Source: Sipunculus nudus (lineage: Eukaryota > Annelida > Sipuncula > Golfingiida > Sipunculidae). Taken from it: a DNA stretch of 64,000 nt. Of this stretch, positions 13,006 through 24,401 are shown in pieces. The position numbers were made by a program, and so were the translations under genes. The stretch lies in the NCBI GenBank assembly GCA_026874595.1, contig CM049314.1:11464729-11528728 (forward strand), read 5' to 3'. The notes below the pieces were generated by a model. That model made no database searches. It was not told the DNA's origin and worked only from the letters and a program-made list of their open reading frames with translations. Numbering within the stretch: the first letter of the stretch is position 1; every line of letters begins with the position of its first letter.

Positions 13006-15664
13006 ACAAGGGACCTATGGGTCACGGCGCTCAGCTGTTATATATGATAAAAAAATATGATTTAGAAATGAGGCACATGCTGGTTTTGTGTGGTAATAAG
13101 TATAAGCTGTATTATGAGTTGTTGTTGTTAAGCTTATGTATGATTTTGATAGTACCTTTGGAGACAGAGAAGAGAATTGATTTCATTTATTTTATTAACA
13201 AATGGAGTACTATTGTCACACAGATTTTGACTTGGCCATATAACTTATAAGCAGAACATATAATATAAGAGTTTAACTATTTATTAAAAAAATTACAAAT
13301 ATTGTCCCAGATATAATTTTTATTAAAAATAATAAGAGAATCGTATGATTTTTAAAATGAAATATAACTGAAATGATTATTAAAATAATATTAAAGAATA
13401 TATTCATGAATGCATTCATGAATACATTTGGAAAGTATTTGCACTGGTATTCATATACTTTCATTTTTTCCTGAATTCCCATTCTTTATGCAAGAAATTT
13501 TATAATGGAGTACATATTCATATTCGTATTTAAATACAATTGCAAAGTATTCCCACCATGTCTGGTATTTATTCAGTTTTCACCAAACAATGGTGTTGAG
13601 AATCCAGAATGTACAAAATTCACACATTTAAATAATGATCATGAGTACCTGGTTTTATGGCTTTTATTTATATTAAAAAAAAATAAATGTGATATATTTA
13701 TTTTGGACTAATTTCACATCAATGTACACACTAGACACAGTAGGAATCTAGATTAATATTATCAACTGCATCTTTGTCTATCATTAATTTCCTTCATATG
13801 ATCCCTAATGATTAGTAATGAATAATATGATTTACTTTTTTATTATTAAAATTGAACTGAAAAATGCCATAGGTGACTGCATGGTGTTATTTGGAATACG
13901 TGACATTCTATCCATCAATACAAGATTCTTATATCATCAGTAACTGCAAGTTATTTCCCTATTAATATAAACTAACAAATTCCTTTTCTATTTTTCTTTA
14001 ATTTGTTATTAAAAACCAATAAAAATTGATTAATTTATTGTTATGTTGTTGGTTAAAACTACTTGATGAGTTGGGTTGGACACCTGGATCAACTGTGGCT
14101 GGCCATAAGCTGCCTTGCTGCCCCGGTATCTGCCTCGCCTCAAGCGTGCATAATTTGCTGAAAGTTCAACAAGGTCAACATACAGGTGACTCAAGAGTGG
14201 CTGGAGAGAGCCAAGGTCTGACATGGTCTCATAAAAACATTAATAAAAGCTACAATTTTTGGCCAATTTCTTTCAGCTTTCTAAACTAAAAAGCTGAAAT
14301 CCTTGTGTGTGCATGATATGAAAATTATATAAACAGAGCTCACATTAAACAAAAGTGAAATGGTCAAAGTTGGGCAAAATTTAAGGTACTAATTTTATAT
14401 TTATACTAATAACTTATAAAATTTTAAAAATTCAGAACTAATTTTGGGTATTCAATTGAATCTTGATTAAATAATCTTACATCCCTGACAAAAAATCTCT
14501 AGCTTCAGCAAGCCCCTTGTTAAGGGAGTAAATATATTTCTTGATTTTTTACAAAGTGCATTATGTTTGGGCCCATAACTTAAAACAATTATGCAATACT
14601 GACATCATTTCTGGCATGTGCACAGAGAATGTATTGAAAAACATGTATATTATACATGATTAAAGTCAGATCAGTGGTTTTGATATTAGGCAGTACTGAA
14701 GTGTAATAATGGGTTTTTAATTGAAAAATGAAGTTTTTCATTAATATCTCAAAGGTATTAAGTCCTAGTGACCAAATTCTTGGCATGGTAGGGAATTTTA
14801 GAGACATCTAATTGTATGCCAAATTTTAGGAACTGAGAGCTTAAGCTGGGGAGCTGAGCTCTTGCAAACTGCATAACACTAGCCTGATGTAAACAATATG
14901 TTACATGGTGCTTGAAAACTTGAATAAAATCTACAGTTTTTGATCAACTGGTTTCAAATTTTTGGTGTTAACAGACAAAATGCTAACAAAAACATGCTGA
15001 GAAAATTAAATCCACAGTACTTACAGGAAAAAAACGTGCCATGGTCAAAGTTAGGCAAAATTTAAGGTACCAATTTTTTGTTTTTGCTAATATTTTAAAA
15101 AATTTAAAAGATTTTGATCTAATTTTGGGTATACAATTTAATTTTGATTAATTAAAGTTATATTACTTGAAAAAAAGTCCATAGCTTTAACAATTTTTAT
15201 GTTAAGTGATCAAATATCTTTCCTGATTTTTTACAAAATGCATTATGTTCTGGCCCATAACTTTCTTAAATTATACAATACAGACATAATTTCAGGCATG
15301 TACATAGGAACTATATAGAGGAATATTTATGGTAAATATGAGGAAAAACAGATGAGTGGTTTTGATATTAGGCAGCCCTAAAGTGTGAAAATAGGTTTTT
15401 AATAAAAAATTGAGGTTTTTCCTTAATTTCTCAAAGGAACAAAGTCGCAAAGACCCAGTTTTCGGCTTGGTAGAAGATCTTGGGGACAGCTAACATTATG
15501 CCAAATTTTGGATTCCTGAGTCTTACGGTTTCAAAACGTGCCACATCTACGGACGGACGGACGGACGGACGGACGGACAGACGGACGGACGGACGGACAG
15601 ACGGACGGACGACGGACAATGGACCACGACTATAGCTCAGATGACTTATAGTCAGCTGAGCTAA
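13006..15664 (+). mobile_element. modular element B (2.66 kb)
   Basis: The left end is ACAAGGGACCTATGGGTCAC then GCTCAGCTG. The right end is an (ACGG)n tract at 15550-15612, then a hairpin-forming region and CAGCTGAGCTAA. The terminal hairpin has arms TAGCTCAG/CTGAGCTA and TGACT/AGTCA around a three-base loop. The core contains two related units of about 690 bp starting near 14350 and 15040; both contain GGCAAAATTTAAGGTAC and CCCATAACTT. No transposase or helicase frame is visible. It is nested inside the 4.2-kb element and is a close relative of D (27150-29766) and E (32696-35376). Confidence 0.8.
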
Positions 15665-15674
15665 TAAAACTGTA

Positions 15675-15960
15675 AAAGACTGCGGCTAGCCGCAACCCTC
15701 CTGCAGCCTTCCTGCGCACAGCATCCAGTTAACTCTATTAGACTGCTGCCAGCCGCAATCCTCCCGCAGCCTTCCTGCGCACAGCATCCAGTTAACTCTA
15801 TGAGGCTGCGGCTAGCCGCAACCCTCCCGCAGCCTTCCTGCACACAGTGTTAAAATACTCTATAGGACTGCGGCTAGCCGCAACCCTTCCGCAACCTTCC
15901 AGCACACAATTCAGATTTGCTGCACACTTTCCTGCAGCCTTTGCCAGGCAGCGGGAAGCA
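15675..15960. repeat. ~63-bp tandem repeat with a GCGGCTAGCCGC palindrome
   Basis: TGCGGCTAGC or a variant starts at 15681, 15744, 15807 and 15869. Each copy continues with GCAACCCTCC, GCAGCCTTCCTG and CACA. The first, third and fourth copies keep the palindrome GCGGCTAGCCGC. It is the right-hand counterpart of the array at 11850-12490 and shares the GCAGCCTTC phrase in the same orientation, not inverted. Confidence 0.85.
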
Positions 15961-16071
15961 TGCAACTAGCCGCAGCCTTCCTGCACACTCTTCTTGCAGC
16001 CTATTTTGGTTTCTGCTGCTTTGCAGCACGGTTGCAGCAAAGCAGCGGCAAACTTTTCATTTTGCTAAGGG

Positions 16072-17492
16072 GAGCTGTGTAAGATCTATACACATGCAAA
16101 ATTTTGGCCCAATTGGTCAAACGGTTTACCAAGATATGAGCCTGGATGTCTGCAGAGTAAATGTGAATGTAGGTGGCACCACCTGTCATAAAATCGAGAA
16201 AGCTGTCCAGGATGTATAAACCTGCAAAATTTTAGGTGGATAAGTCAAACCACTGCTGAGATATGAGTAATATTATCCCAAGGCAGATGAACAGATGGAT
16301 GCTGTGCAAAAATGGTTGCAGGTGGCCCCACCATTTTTAGTGTATGTTATAAAGCTATCAAAGGGCTACATTTGTGCAAAATTTTTAGCCTGATCGGTCA
16401 AACGGTTCCTTAGATATGTGGGTTTATGTGTGGAAACAGACGCACAAATGGACAATGGGCAGCAAGGAAAGGTCAGAGGTCAACCAAAAATGAAGGCGCA
16501 GCAGTTCACATGTGACCTGATGATAAAACCGATTTGCTTAAAATGCAAACCAAGTTTTTTCAAACAGCTGAAAGATATAGTTCCAATAATCTGGGAATTC
16601 TGCATCTAAACATTGTATCCAGACGTCTAGATGCTGTGTCTAGACGTCCAGACACATTGTCTAGACACCCCCCCCCTCCATCCCCCCCCCCCCCCCCCCC
16701 CCCCCGAGCCAGGTCAGTTGCCATGGTGATGTCTGGACCCCACCTGTTTGTACTGAGTGACCTCTTGACTTGGCTGCATGAAGTCAAATCTGTTTTCAAA
16801 TACAGAAAGCCTTTTTCAATTGGCTACAATGCTTTTTTAAAACTGTATTTACCCAATCTATTCTTATAAAACTGGCAGAACCCTACCATAGAATAATTCT
16901 TGTAAAGTTTAAACCAATCAGCTGAACAGTTTCATCATAAATCAGTGTATAAGCTAGAAGAGTTTAAAATTACATTTTCGCTTATATAAAACACATCAAT
17001 GTAGGTGGTGCCAACAATACCTCAAAATCAGATATGACATATGTGACAAACATTGGTATAAAATTTGGTCATTATAGCTCTAGCCGTTTCTGAGATTTTA
17101 ATTTTAGTGTGCTTTTTTGGAAAGATGACTAAGTTCAACCTCCTGTTACTTGGCTAAAAATCTCTGAACTGGAACCATTCGAACAAACTTGAGAGAGATT
17201 GTTCCAGAGATCATTTCTGTGAAATATTGGACAATTTGGCTGGACATTTTCAGAGAAGAAGATTTCTAAAGGTTTTTAAGCTTTTTCTCTATAAAATCTA
17301 AATTAATGCAGATACCCAATAATAAGCTCCAGGGCACCAAGTTTCACATGTGACAAATTCTTACATGTAATTTGGAGCTAGTTCTGACTTACAGCCATGG
17401 ACGGCGGAAAGCCAGCCCTGGACGGCGGACGGCAGACGGCTGACGACAGATGGACGACGCTCAGCCATCGCATAAGCTCACAGGTTCGCTAA
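16072..17492 (+). repeat. satellite continuation ending in a GGACGG tract and a GCTAA terminus
   Basis: Positions 16072-16320 resume the satellite exactly where 11834 left off. Positions 16320-16500 resemble 10445-10510, including TATAAAGCTATCAAAGGGC. At 17400-17492 there is a GGACGGCGG-rich stretch, then CGCTCAGCCATCGCATAAGC and a terminus ending GCTAA. This matches the general layout of the right ends of elements A-E without sharing their exact sequence. The whole 9.8-17.5 kb array may therefore be the core of one large element of related design; I did not find its left end. Confidence 0.5.
16665..16705 (+). repeat. poly-C tract
   Basis: A run of 9 C and then 24 C follows a short block where TCTAGAC and GTCCAGAC alternate (16617-16668). 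Confidence 0.9.
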
Positions 17493-17720
17493 AAATCTTT
17501 TCCTGATCAGTCAAACAGTCCCCAAGATATGTTTATGTGAGGAAACAGGCGCGAAAATGGAATCATGGGCAGAGAGGAAAGGTCATAGGTCAATGCCAAT
17601 TGGTTAGGCACCAGTTCACCCTATAATTGGTGTAAGTTTCGGCAAAATCAGTCCAGTAGTCTCAGAGGAGTTCTCAGGAAATGAACGCCGTCGTGGCAGA
17701 ACCCGGTCAAAAACATAGTA
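17493..17720 (+). repeat. diverged duplicate of 16380-16500
   Basis: CCTGATCAGTCAAACAGTCC, then AGATATG, GGAAACAGGCGC, ATGGGCAG and GGAAAGGTCA parallel the series at 16387-16480 with scattered changes. The copies are about 1.1 kb apart. Confidence 0.65.
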
Positions 17721-20383
17721 TGCGCAAAACTTCATTTTGGCGGATACAAATACAAGTTTGTCCTTTTACAGGTACAACATATCCATTGTGAGCACCTCAT
17801 GTCAGTCATGAGTAGGATGAACATTCCATCCTGAGAATGTGAGCAAATATCTCTTTAAATTAAATTTTTTCATACATTCAGAACACACCATTTTTCACTT
17901 ATTCTTTGTTGTGGTTGCAGTGATGGGGATATGTGGCATCATAAGGTAACATTTTAAGTTAGCCCCACTATGTTGCCTTCCATGCATCTGGTCAGGGAAC
18001 ATATCTGAAGAGACATCCATCTGTAAGACCAAATGCTGGAGAATCTAATCATCAAGAAACAGAGCACCTCTGCTTGCTTCATGTTGGATCAATGTTTGGT
18101 TACGGCACCTCGTGAAGTTGCCCATCACCAAAATGTTAATGCCAAACTGTTACTCCCTCCCTCACACATTAATAGAGAAGTAGACAGCAAGTCGATGCTC
18201 CCAGGGGACCCAGCGACTTCACCAGCAGCAGAATAAAACCAGCCTGTCACGGCTTACAGTTCTACAAACCCCGACTGCAGCTGATCCATTGGGAGTTCCT
18301 GTTTTCTGAAGATCTTTGTGCTCTCATTTTACTGCAGTCTATCTAACTCCCGTCTGCTCCCCACCCATGGGAAGTCTGCATTCATTCAACTGTTCAATGG
18401 GACGCATTTGATATTAAGTACATTCAGGTCAGACACTGCATAATATGCTCATCTTAAGAAATATTCCCATTGGAATATGCAAACTCGGGAGAATTTAAAA
18501 GAACAATCAAATTTAACCACTTATTGAATGAATAAGCAAGAGATCAAACCTCGTTAAAGTTTTGTCATATGTGGTACTATACTAATGGGAAATTCAGCTA
18601 AATCCCAGTAAAATAAATTGTTTATTTGATGATGGTTTCGACTGTAATAAATTAAAATATACTCTTTCATTAATAGATTAATGCTAGACCAACTGATGGA
18701 ATATTAAACATATCAATGATAAAACATTAAAAAATGCCTTTTTCTTTAAATCTGTCTTTCGAAACATCAGAACTAGTAATGACACTAAAATAGTACATGA
18801 AATCAAAGAAAAGGAACATCTTCTGCCAATGGAAATACCTGATCAAGTGATATGTACCCATTCATGTGGCAAGCATGCATTTTACCTTTTTGGTATTACA
18901 TAGTAATAAAAATTTGTATTCTGTGTCTGCTTCACTTTGAAAATGTGAAAAAAAAGTATTTTCAGTTGATCTGAATTATGGAATTGCTGGTCAGAATGTA
19001 GGAACTGTACAGATGCCTGTTGCCTCAATCTAGCCTAGTTATTGTACAGCAGTTTTACGGCCGGTTAACCTGCTGTCTGGCCCATCCTGCTGTGCTATTA
19101 ACCAAAATGCACGGCACGCACAGAAATTATAGGAAAAATGATTTAATGTTCTTGCCTTAATTCTGGCAGGAAATCTACAATTATTCTGATTAAACTGTCA
19201 TGACTCATGTGAGTAACTGTAACCACATGACACAGCTTGTGTATTGAATTTATGCATTTTAAAGCTTAATAGCTTTCACTGAATAAACCAATACAAAAAA
19301 AAATCACTCCATTTCCTAAAATTACCCTTGATGTTGACACGACCTAATTTGAACAGTACATTATACACATGCTGATTTCAAGAAAATGATGCTATTTTAG
19401 TATTTTTTAAGACTGAAGATACAAGAATAAACCAAGGCATGACACACAACGAAAATGATGATGAGTACACAGTAACTTAATCACAACACTATGACCTGTA
19501 AGGCCATCATAAAAAGTAAATTTATACAGAACAGTCTCTATTTTTTTTTCCCTTATATATCACACAGCATTAACATTTGCACCTACATGTTAATTTTATT
19601 TAAATGCTTTTTTCCTATCAACATACCAGAATTTCCTTATCACTAAAAAATTCCGTCACAAGAGCAAATGAGAGGGATAAGTCCAGTAGTGATTTTTCAC
19701 ATGGAGCTCTGGAGGGGTGTCCAGGGTCACTGCTAGATGAGAGGCAGCTTTTGAAGCCACCACAAAGAGCACTGCATAAGAAGCTGAGGGGCACAAGGAC
19801 AGAGAACGTGGTTCAGTGTGGTCATCAATATACCCGCATCCCGAGAATTCTCCATGTGATTCACACGGTATTGATTTTTATGCATGTCACACACCAAATA
19901 TTGCCCGGAACACTTCACAGAACTGAACGCTTAGGGTCCTGGCGGGCTTGAAATGAGGCGGCCAGCTTATACAAAGTACTGAGAGGTCACAGCGCTTCCT
20001 GCTGTCATGGGCTTAATGTTACTTAAGTTATGCCCACAAGACACTGGAACCCCCTTCTTTCCACATTGTCAAACAGTGCAAGACACAATGCTTACATAAG
20101 GCACTAACTGGTTACCAGATCCACTTGTAGTCTGAATTAAATATCATACAGCACAGGCTAAGGCTGTGAAGGTAACATATGCTATAAGCACAGTCTATTC
20201 TTGATAGTCTACCCCGTTAGTATTTTTATCAGATCTAAAGATGTTTTTAAGCAAAATAAAAAGCAAAGAAATATAAATATATTCATGAGATATCATAAGC
20301 ATTATCACATGAGTTTTTCATTATATTTATCTTATTCAAAAGGGTTATCAAGATTTGCCTCAAGCATTTCTATATTTCTATTA
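17721..20383. other. no gene seen; long unique stretch
   Basis: No exon is supportable. Stretches at 18040-18420 and 19010-19130 have higher complexity than their surroundings and could be conserved non-coding DNA. The 115-codon open frame at 19604-19951 has no recognisable motif. Confidence 0.45.
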
Positions 20384-21124
20384 ACATGTGACCCTTGGGT
20401 TATGGTGCTCAGTAGACTAGCATGGCTGCATGCTGCCAGAGTTAAGAGTGTTGAAGAAGATATATCAATTCAAACCATCAATCAAATACAAAATATATAA
20501 TACTATTTAACTAAATCTCTCACAAAACTGCAATAGTTCAATCAGAACTGTTCAACACTATTGCTGAACTTGTATTTAATGTAAAAATGTCTGTGACACC
20601 ATTATACTGCCCTATCAGTCATGTTCGACAAGCATTGTAAATTTCAAGGCAACTGATGCATCAGTTACTGAGATATTAGTGCATTTGTATGAAATCATAC
20701 TAAAATTGACCAACTCTACTTAAATCATATGAACTTAGGAATGTTTCAGGAAAAATGGTAAGGCTGACAAGTTATATAACTGAAGTTCCCCAAACTTTTC
20801 CTGTTGACAATTTTAAAAGGAAAAATGAGGAACATTCAATTTTATGATCCAATGCATAATATTAACTGGCAGGTCAGGACTGCTAGGCCCTCAAACTCAT
20901 TCTTTCACCCTAAGCTTCTAGAATATAGGTCATCATAACTTGATTAAGAGTTTCCATGTAAATTTTACAGGACCTCACAGGATGACAAGTAAGAACTTTT
21001 AATGATATAATATAACAATAGTATATGCATTCCATGCCATGAAAACAATTGCCTGGTTGGCAAGATACACACTGACAAAGGCCCATTGCTATAGCTAAGC
21101 ATGCCTTAAAATCAGCTGAGCTAA
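20384..21124 (+). mobile_element. modular element C (short, diverged)
   Basis: The left end ACATGTGACCCTTGGGTTAT then GTGCTCAG is a diverged version of the shared left end. The right end GCTATAGCTAAGC followed by ATCAGCTGAGCTAA is close to the shared right end. The element is only about 740 bp, without the (ACGG)n tract and with an interior unrelated to A, B, D or E. An open frame at 20201-20500 crosses its boundary and is not credible as a gene. Confidence 0.45.
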
Positions 21125-21299
21125 AAAATAAGATTCCTTAGATTTTAACTGATTTGCACAGGACCATGACCTATTACTTTCAACATACCAGCTTTTCAAA
21201 TTTGCTGCTACAGACAAAATGTTTATGTACTATGGGCCTAACAATAAGAGATAATATTTCATTATAATATATCATTTTCAATACTCCAAGATTAAATAT

Positions 21300-21480
21300 T
21301 TCTGTAATTCAACCATATATTCTAGCAGAACCAGTTTTTCCTATTTTATTAATATTTTTAGTCTATTCTAACCATATATTTTAGCAGAACCAGTGTTTCC
21401 TATTTTATGATTCTTTTTGCCTAATCCAACCATATATTCCAGCTGAACCAGTTTTTACATTCTAAGATTATTTTTTTGTC
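21300..21480. repeat. ~60-bp tandem repeat, 3 copies
   Basis: AACCATATATT, then AGC, GAACCAGT and a T-rich tail recur near 21311, 21371 and 21429. Confidence 0.8.
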
Positions 21481-22355
21481 TGATTATCTTAGGACTATAA
21501 AGAAAATCTATCCACATCTAGTAAAGCATCAAGCATCCCTTTCTCAAGGGTCGGTTTTATTTATATAGCTCTATACATAGGGGGTTTGTAATCTGAGAGC
21601 TGGGGGACTCTATGGTAATCTAAACACAAGATCTTCAAACATCTCCTGTATCCAGGACTGCCAATCAATAAAGTTCCAGCTTCTAAAAAAGATACACACT
21701 CACAGTGAGTCTTTTATTCTTCCACTTGAAGGTTCTTTGAAGAAAATGTAAACATGAGTAGTGCAAGGGACATGCTCAGTTAATTTATGTGTATTACATA
21801 AGAAACATTCTTGTGAAAACATGCTTAGACAGTTTTCTTCTGGCCACCTGGTTCAAAATTTTGTTTATAAAAGGCTGCACAAGGGTTTGGGCCATGCAGT
21901 TCTTATGTAATTTTGACATAAAATTGATAGAAGCATCAAGTGGCTAATTCCACTCATCAGTGCTTGCATGTTATAATAAACACATAAATCTGTTTGCACT
22001 ATTTTCTTATAGCACAACACGTTTATCAATTTGATGTCACTGAATTTATATTTTGCAGTCCTCATCTGACATGGGTATTCTTTCCCCCAGCAACTCCTTG
22101 AATAATACATACTTAGGTCTATGCACCAATGAACAAAAAGGAAAAAGAAGATATAACATTTACTCAAAGGTTATGGCCTAACATTACACCACAAAATATG
22201 AGTGGTGACGGTACATTGTATCAACACATAAAAGCAGAGTGAGCAGTTCATTTCATTGTAGAAGGAGAAATACATACAGGACGTTTTTCTCTTATAGATG
22301 AAAATTTCTTCAGATGAGAAATAATCTTCTTTTTACATTTCACATGCACATATGC
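21481..22355. other. no gene seen
   Basis: AT-rich unique sequence. The 100-codon minus-strand frame at 21865-22167 has no recognisable motif. Confidence 0.45.
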
Positions 22356-22620
22356 TTACAAGATTTTACTGATTCCATGAAAGGATACTGATTCCGTAAA
22401 ATCCTTTCCATAAAAACACCCATGTTTTTTGTAATTTGCCTTGAAACAATTATTATCCAACATATTTGAATGGACTGCATAACCCTCTTCACAACATTTT
22501 AACCTATGTACGCCATCTGTGTATGTAGAAGCCCCTGTGCATTGTGGGCCATAGAATCCACAGCCCACAAACCCTACACAGCAGAGTTGTACTCTTGCAA
22601 GTGGGATTCTGCACAGTGTG
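22356..22620 (-). CDS. candidate cysteine-rich exon, unrecognised
   Basis: The minus strand is open from just after a TAG near 22633 to a stop near 22355. It encodes a segment with repeated cysteines, including CCVGFVGCGFYGPQC, a later CCEEGY and two more single cysteines. Spacing and glycines recall EGF-like or other extracellular modules, but no standard domain pattern is complete. An acceptor-like CTGTGCAG precedes it, and a donor-like TTGTAAGC follows at its 3' end. There is no supporting neighbour exon. It could be a chance open frame; treat it as a hypothesis only. Confidence 0.2.
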
Positions 22621-22633
22621 ATGAATAACAGCT

Positions 22634-23760
22634 AATGAAAACTAAGATCACTGTTACTGAAGGACATACAAACTGAGGCACAGACCAACTGACTCCTTAG
22701 TTATCTGTAGCAGGATTCTGGCAGTCTGATGCAGAGTATCTTCAGCAGCCAGTACAAGGAAGAGACCTAGGCCTAGGTTGAGATGAAGATAACAACACTT
22801 GCAGTAATATCCTTTGTGTTGATGCCCGAGTGCCAGAGGGTACTGGCTAGAGAAGTGATTTGAATTGAAAATCTGGGATCTCCTTGCCAACAGATGCAGT
22901 GTTTCCACTTGATTTTTTTAATGTTTTATATCCTCAGCAAAGGCTCTTTTTCATGTCTTTCTTTAGGAGAAAACACCATCTTGTTTTTTTCTCTTATATC
23001 AGCTTGAAGATGGTGTTTTGGCAATTTGGGACAATTCACTGAATAGTGTAATAAATTCCTCTCTACATATCATTAAGAAGAAATATGCTATGCAAACTAT
23101 AAATGTCAATACAATCCATAATTTTTCTTTGTTTACATTCCTTACATTACACTCATGTAATCATGATAAAAACCTGATATATACTATTTCAATTAATGTG
23201 TGAATGCCAATCCACTGAATGCTTAATTGATATAAAAACAACACTCTTTGTTGAAAAAATATATGTTATGCTTCAGTGTAATTTATAATCTAAATCTTTA
23301 TTCTCACTAATAATCATGATAATGTCAATATAATAAAGAAGAATTTAAATAGTTTTTTTTCCCTATGTGTTGTATATAAATACATATATATAAACCAGAA
23401 GGGTTTCATTCAGCCACTACGTTTCCCAAAATTGAGACTAACTTTGAAATAAGGAATCTTCAACTGAACAGATTTCTACGAGATGGAGAAGATGAGTTAA
23501 TTTTATTTTTCTTATTCATATTGCAGACTTAAATTTCTGTGGACTTTGCTTTCCAACTTCCTGGAAAATACATGTAACCAAATATCCAAATGTCCTTCTT
23601 ACTCCTTGTTAATCAGTACAAGGCAGAAAATTGAGCTGTTGGAGTGAGATTTCCTAGCTGCTGTTAAAATATCTCTTATCAGATAAAATATTTCACAAGT
23701 GGAATAATTACATTCTTGAAGGTTAAATCAACAGACCAAAGTAGAACTAAATATTTGCCT
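22634..23760. other. no gene seen
   Basis: AT-rich sequence. Short frames at 22654-22908 and 23018-23203 show no motif. Confidence 0.45.
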
Positions 23761-24305
23761 TATTCTTGGAAGGACTTGCTGCATTACTCAGACAAAAATT
23801 TTCAAATGTATTTCCCTAGATTGTATTAGTAAGACTTTGATGTGGAGTACATGTATTTTTTAATCAAATTTCACTTCATTAATTTATTCTTGGAAGGACT
23901 TGCTTCCTTTCTCAGACAAACAATTTTCAACAGTTTTTCTTAGGTTGTATTAGGCCAAAAAAAGAAAAAGGTATGGTTCTCAGGCACTTTTTTTCAGAAA
24001 TCAGTGCGGGCGGGCGGTATTTTATTTTTGACCTCTTTTTGTATGTTTTGATTAAAATGTCATATGATCAGGGAAAAGCATGAATATAACAATTTTTTTG
24101 CTACACAGGTAAAAGCACTACATAAATTGTATAATTTATCTTCTTGAAAGATAAAAATCAAAATAAAAAATTTTGATGCAGGGGGTTAAAATTGAAGCAG
24201 CGGTGCCTGAGAACCATACCTTTTAATTTTTTTGGCCTTAGTAAGACTTTCATTGAGTACATAGATTTTTTCACTTTATCAAAATTTCACTTCATTTATT
24301 TAGTA
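23760..24305. repeat. two tandem copies of a ~125-bp unit, the second split by a MITE
   Basis: Copy 1 begins TATTCTTGGAAGGACTTGCT near 23760 and runs to about 23885. Copy 2 begins with the same words near 23886 and is interrupted at 23953. The text TTGTATTAGTAAGACTTT is continuous in copy 1 (around 23822-23839) and split in copy 2, so copy 1 serves as the empty site. Confidence 0.85.
23953..24237. mobile_element. Harbinger/PIF-like MITE, 285 bp, TTA target duplication
   Basis: The left end GGCCAAAAAAAG then AAAAGGTATGGTTCTCAGGC is mirrored by the right end GCCTGAGAACCATACCTTTT then TTTTTTTGGCC. TTA directly precedes the left end (23950-23952) and directly follows the right end (24238-24240). 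A 3-bp TTA duplication with G-rich-starting termini is the hallmark of PIF/Harbinger elements. No transposase is encoded. Confidence 0.85.
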
Positions 24306-24355
24306 CAAATATTACCCTTATGTTTTATACATACAGAGCTCTCTGGAATCCTCTT

Positions 24356-24362
<7 letters not shown>

Positions 24363-24397
<35 letters not shown>
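24363..24397. repeat. (TA)n microsatellite
   Basis: Uninterrupted alternating TA for roughly 33 bases. Confidence 0.95.

Positions 24398-24401
<4 letters not shown>

Larger units (their letters stand above)
11835..16071. mobile_element. 4.2-kb terminal-inverted-repeat element inserted in the satellite
   Basis: The left end reads CCCTTAGCAAAA, then GCTTGCCGC and TTGCTGC. The right end is the reverse complement pattern: GCAGCAAAGCAGCGGCAAAC, then TTTTGCTAAGGG. The flanking satellite is split exactly here: GATGAAGA on the left and GAGCTGTGTAAG on the right rejoin to the GATGAAGAGCTATGTG seen in intact units. That implies at most a 2-bp (GA) target duplication. Inside are GC-rich tandem arrays next to both ends, about 500 bp of unique DNA (12490-13005) and the nested modular element B. 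No transposase frame is visible, so it would be non-autonomous. The superfamily is undetermined. Confidence 0.65.
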
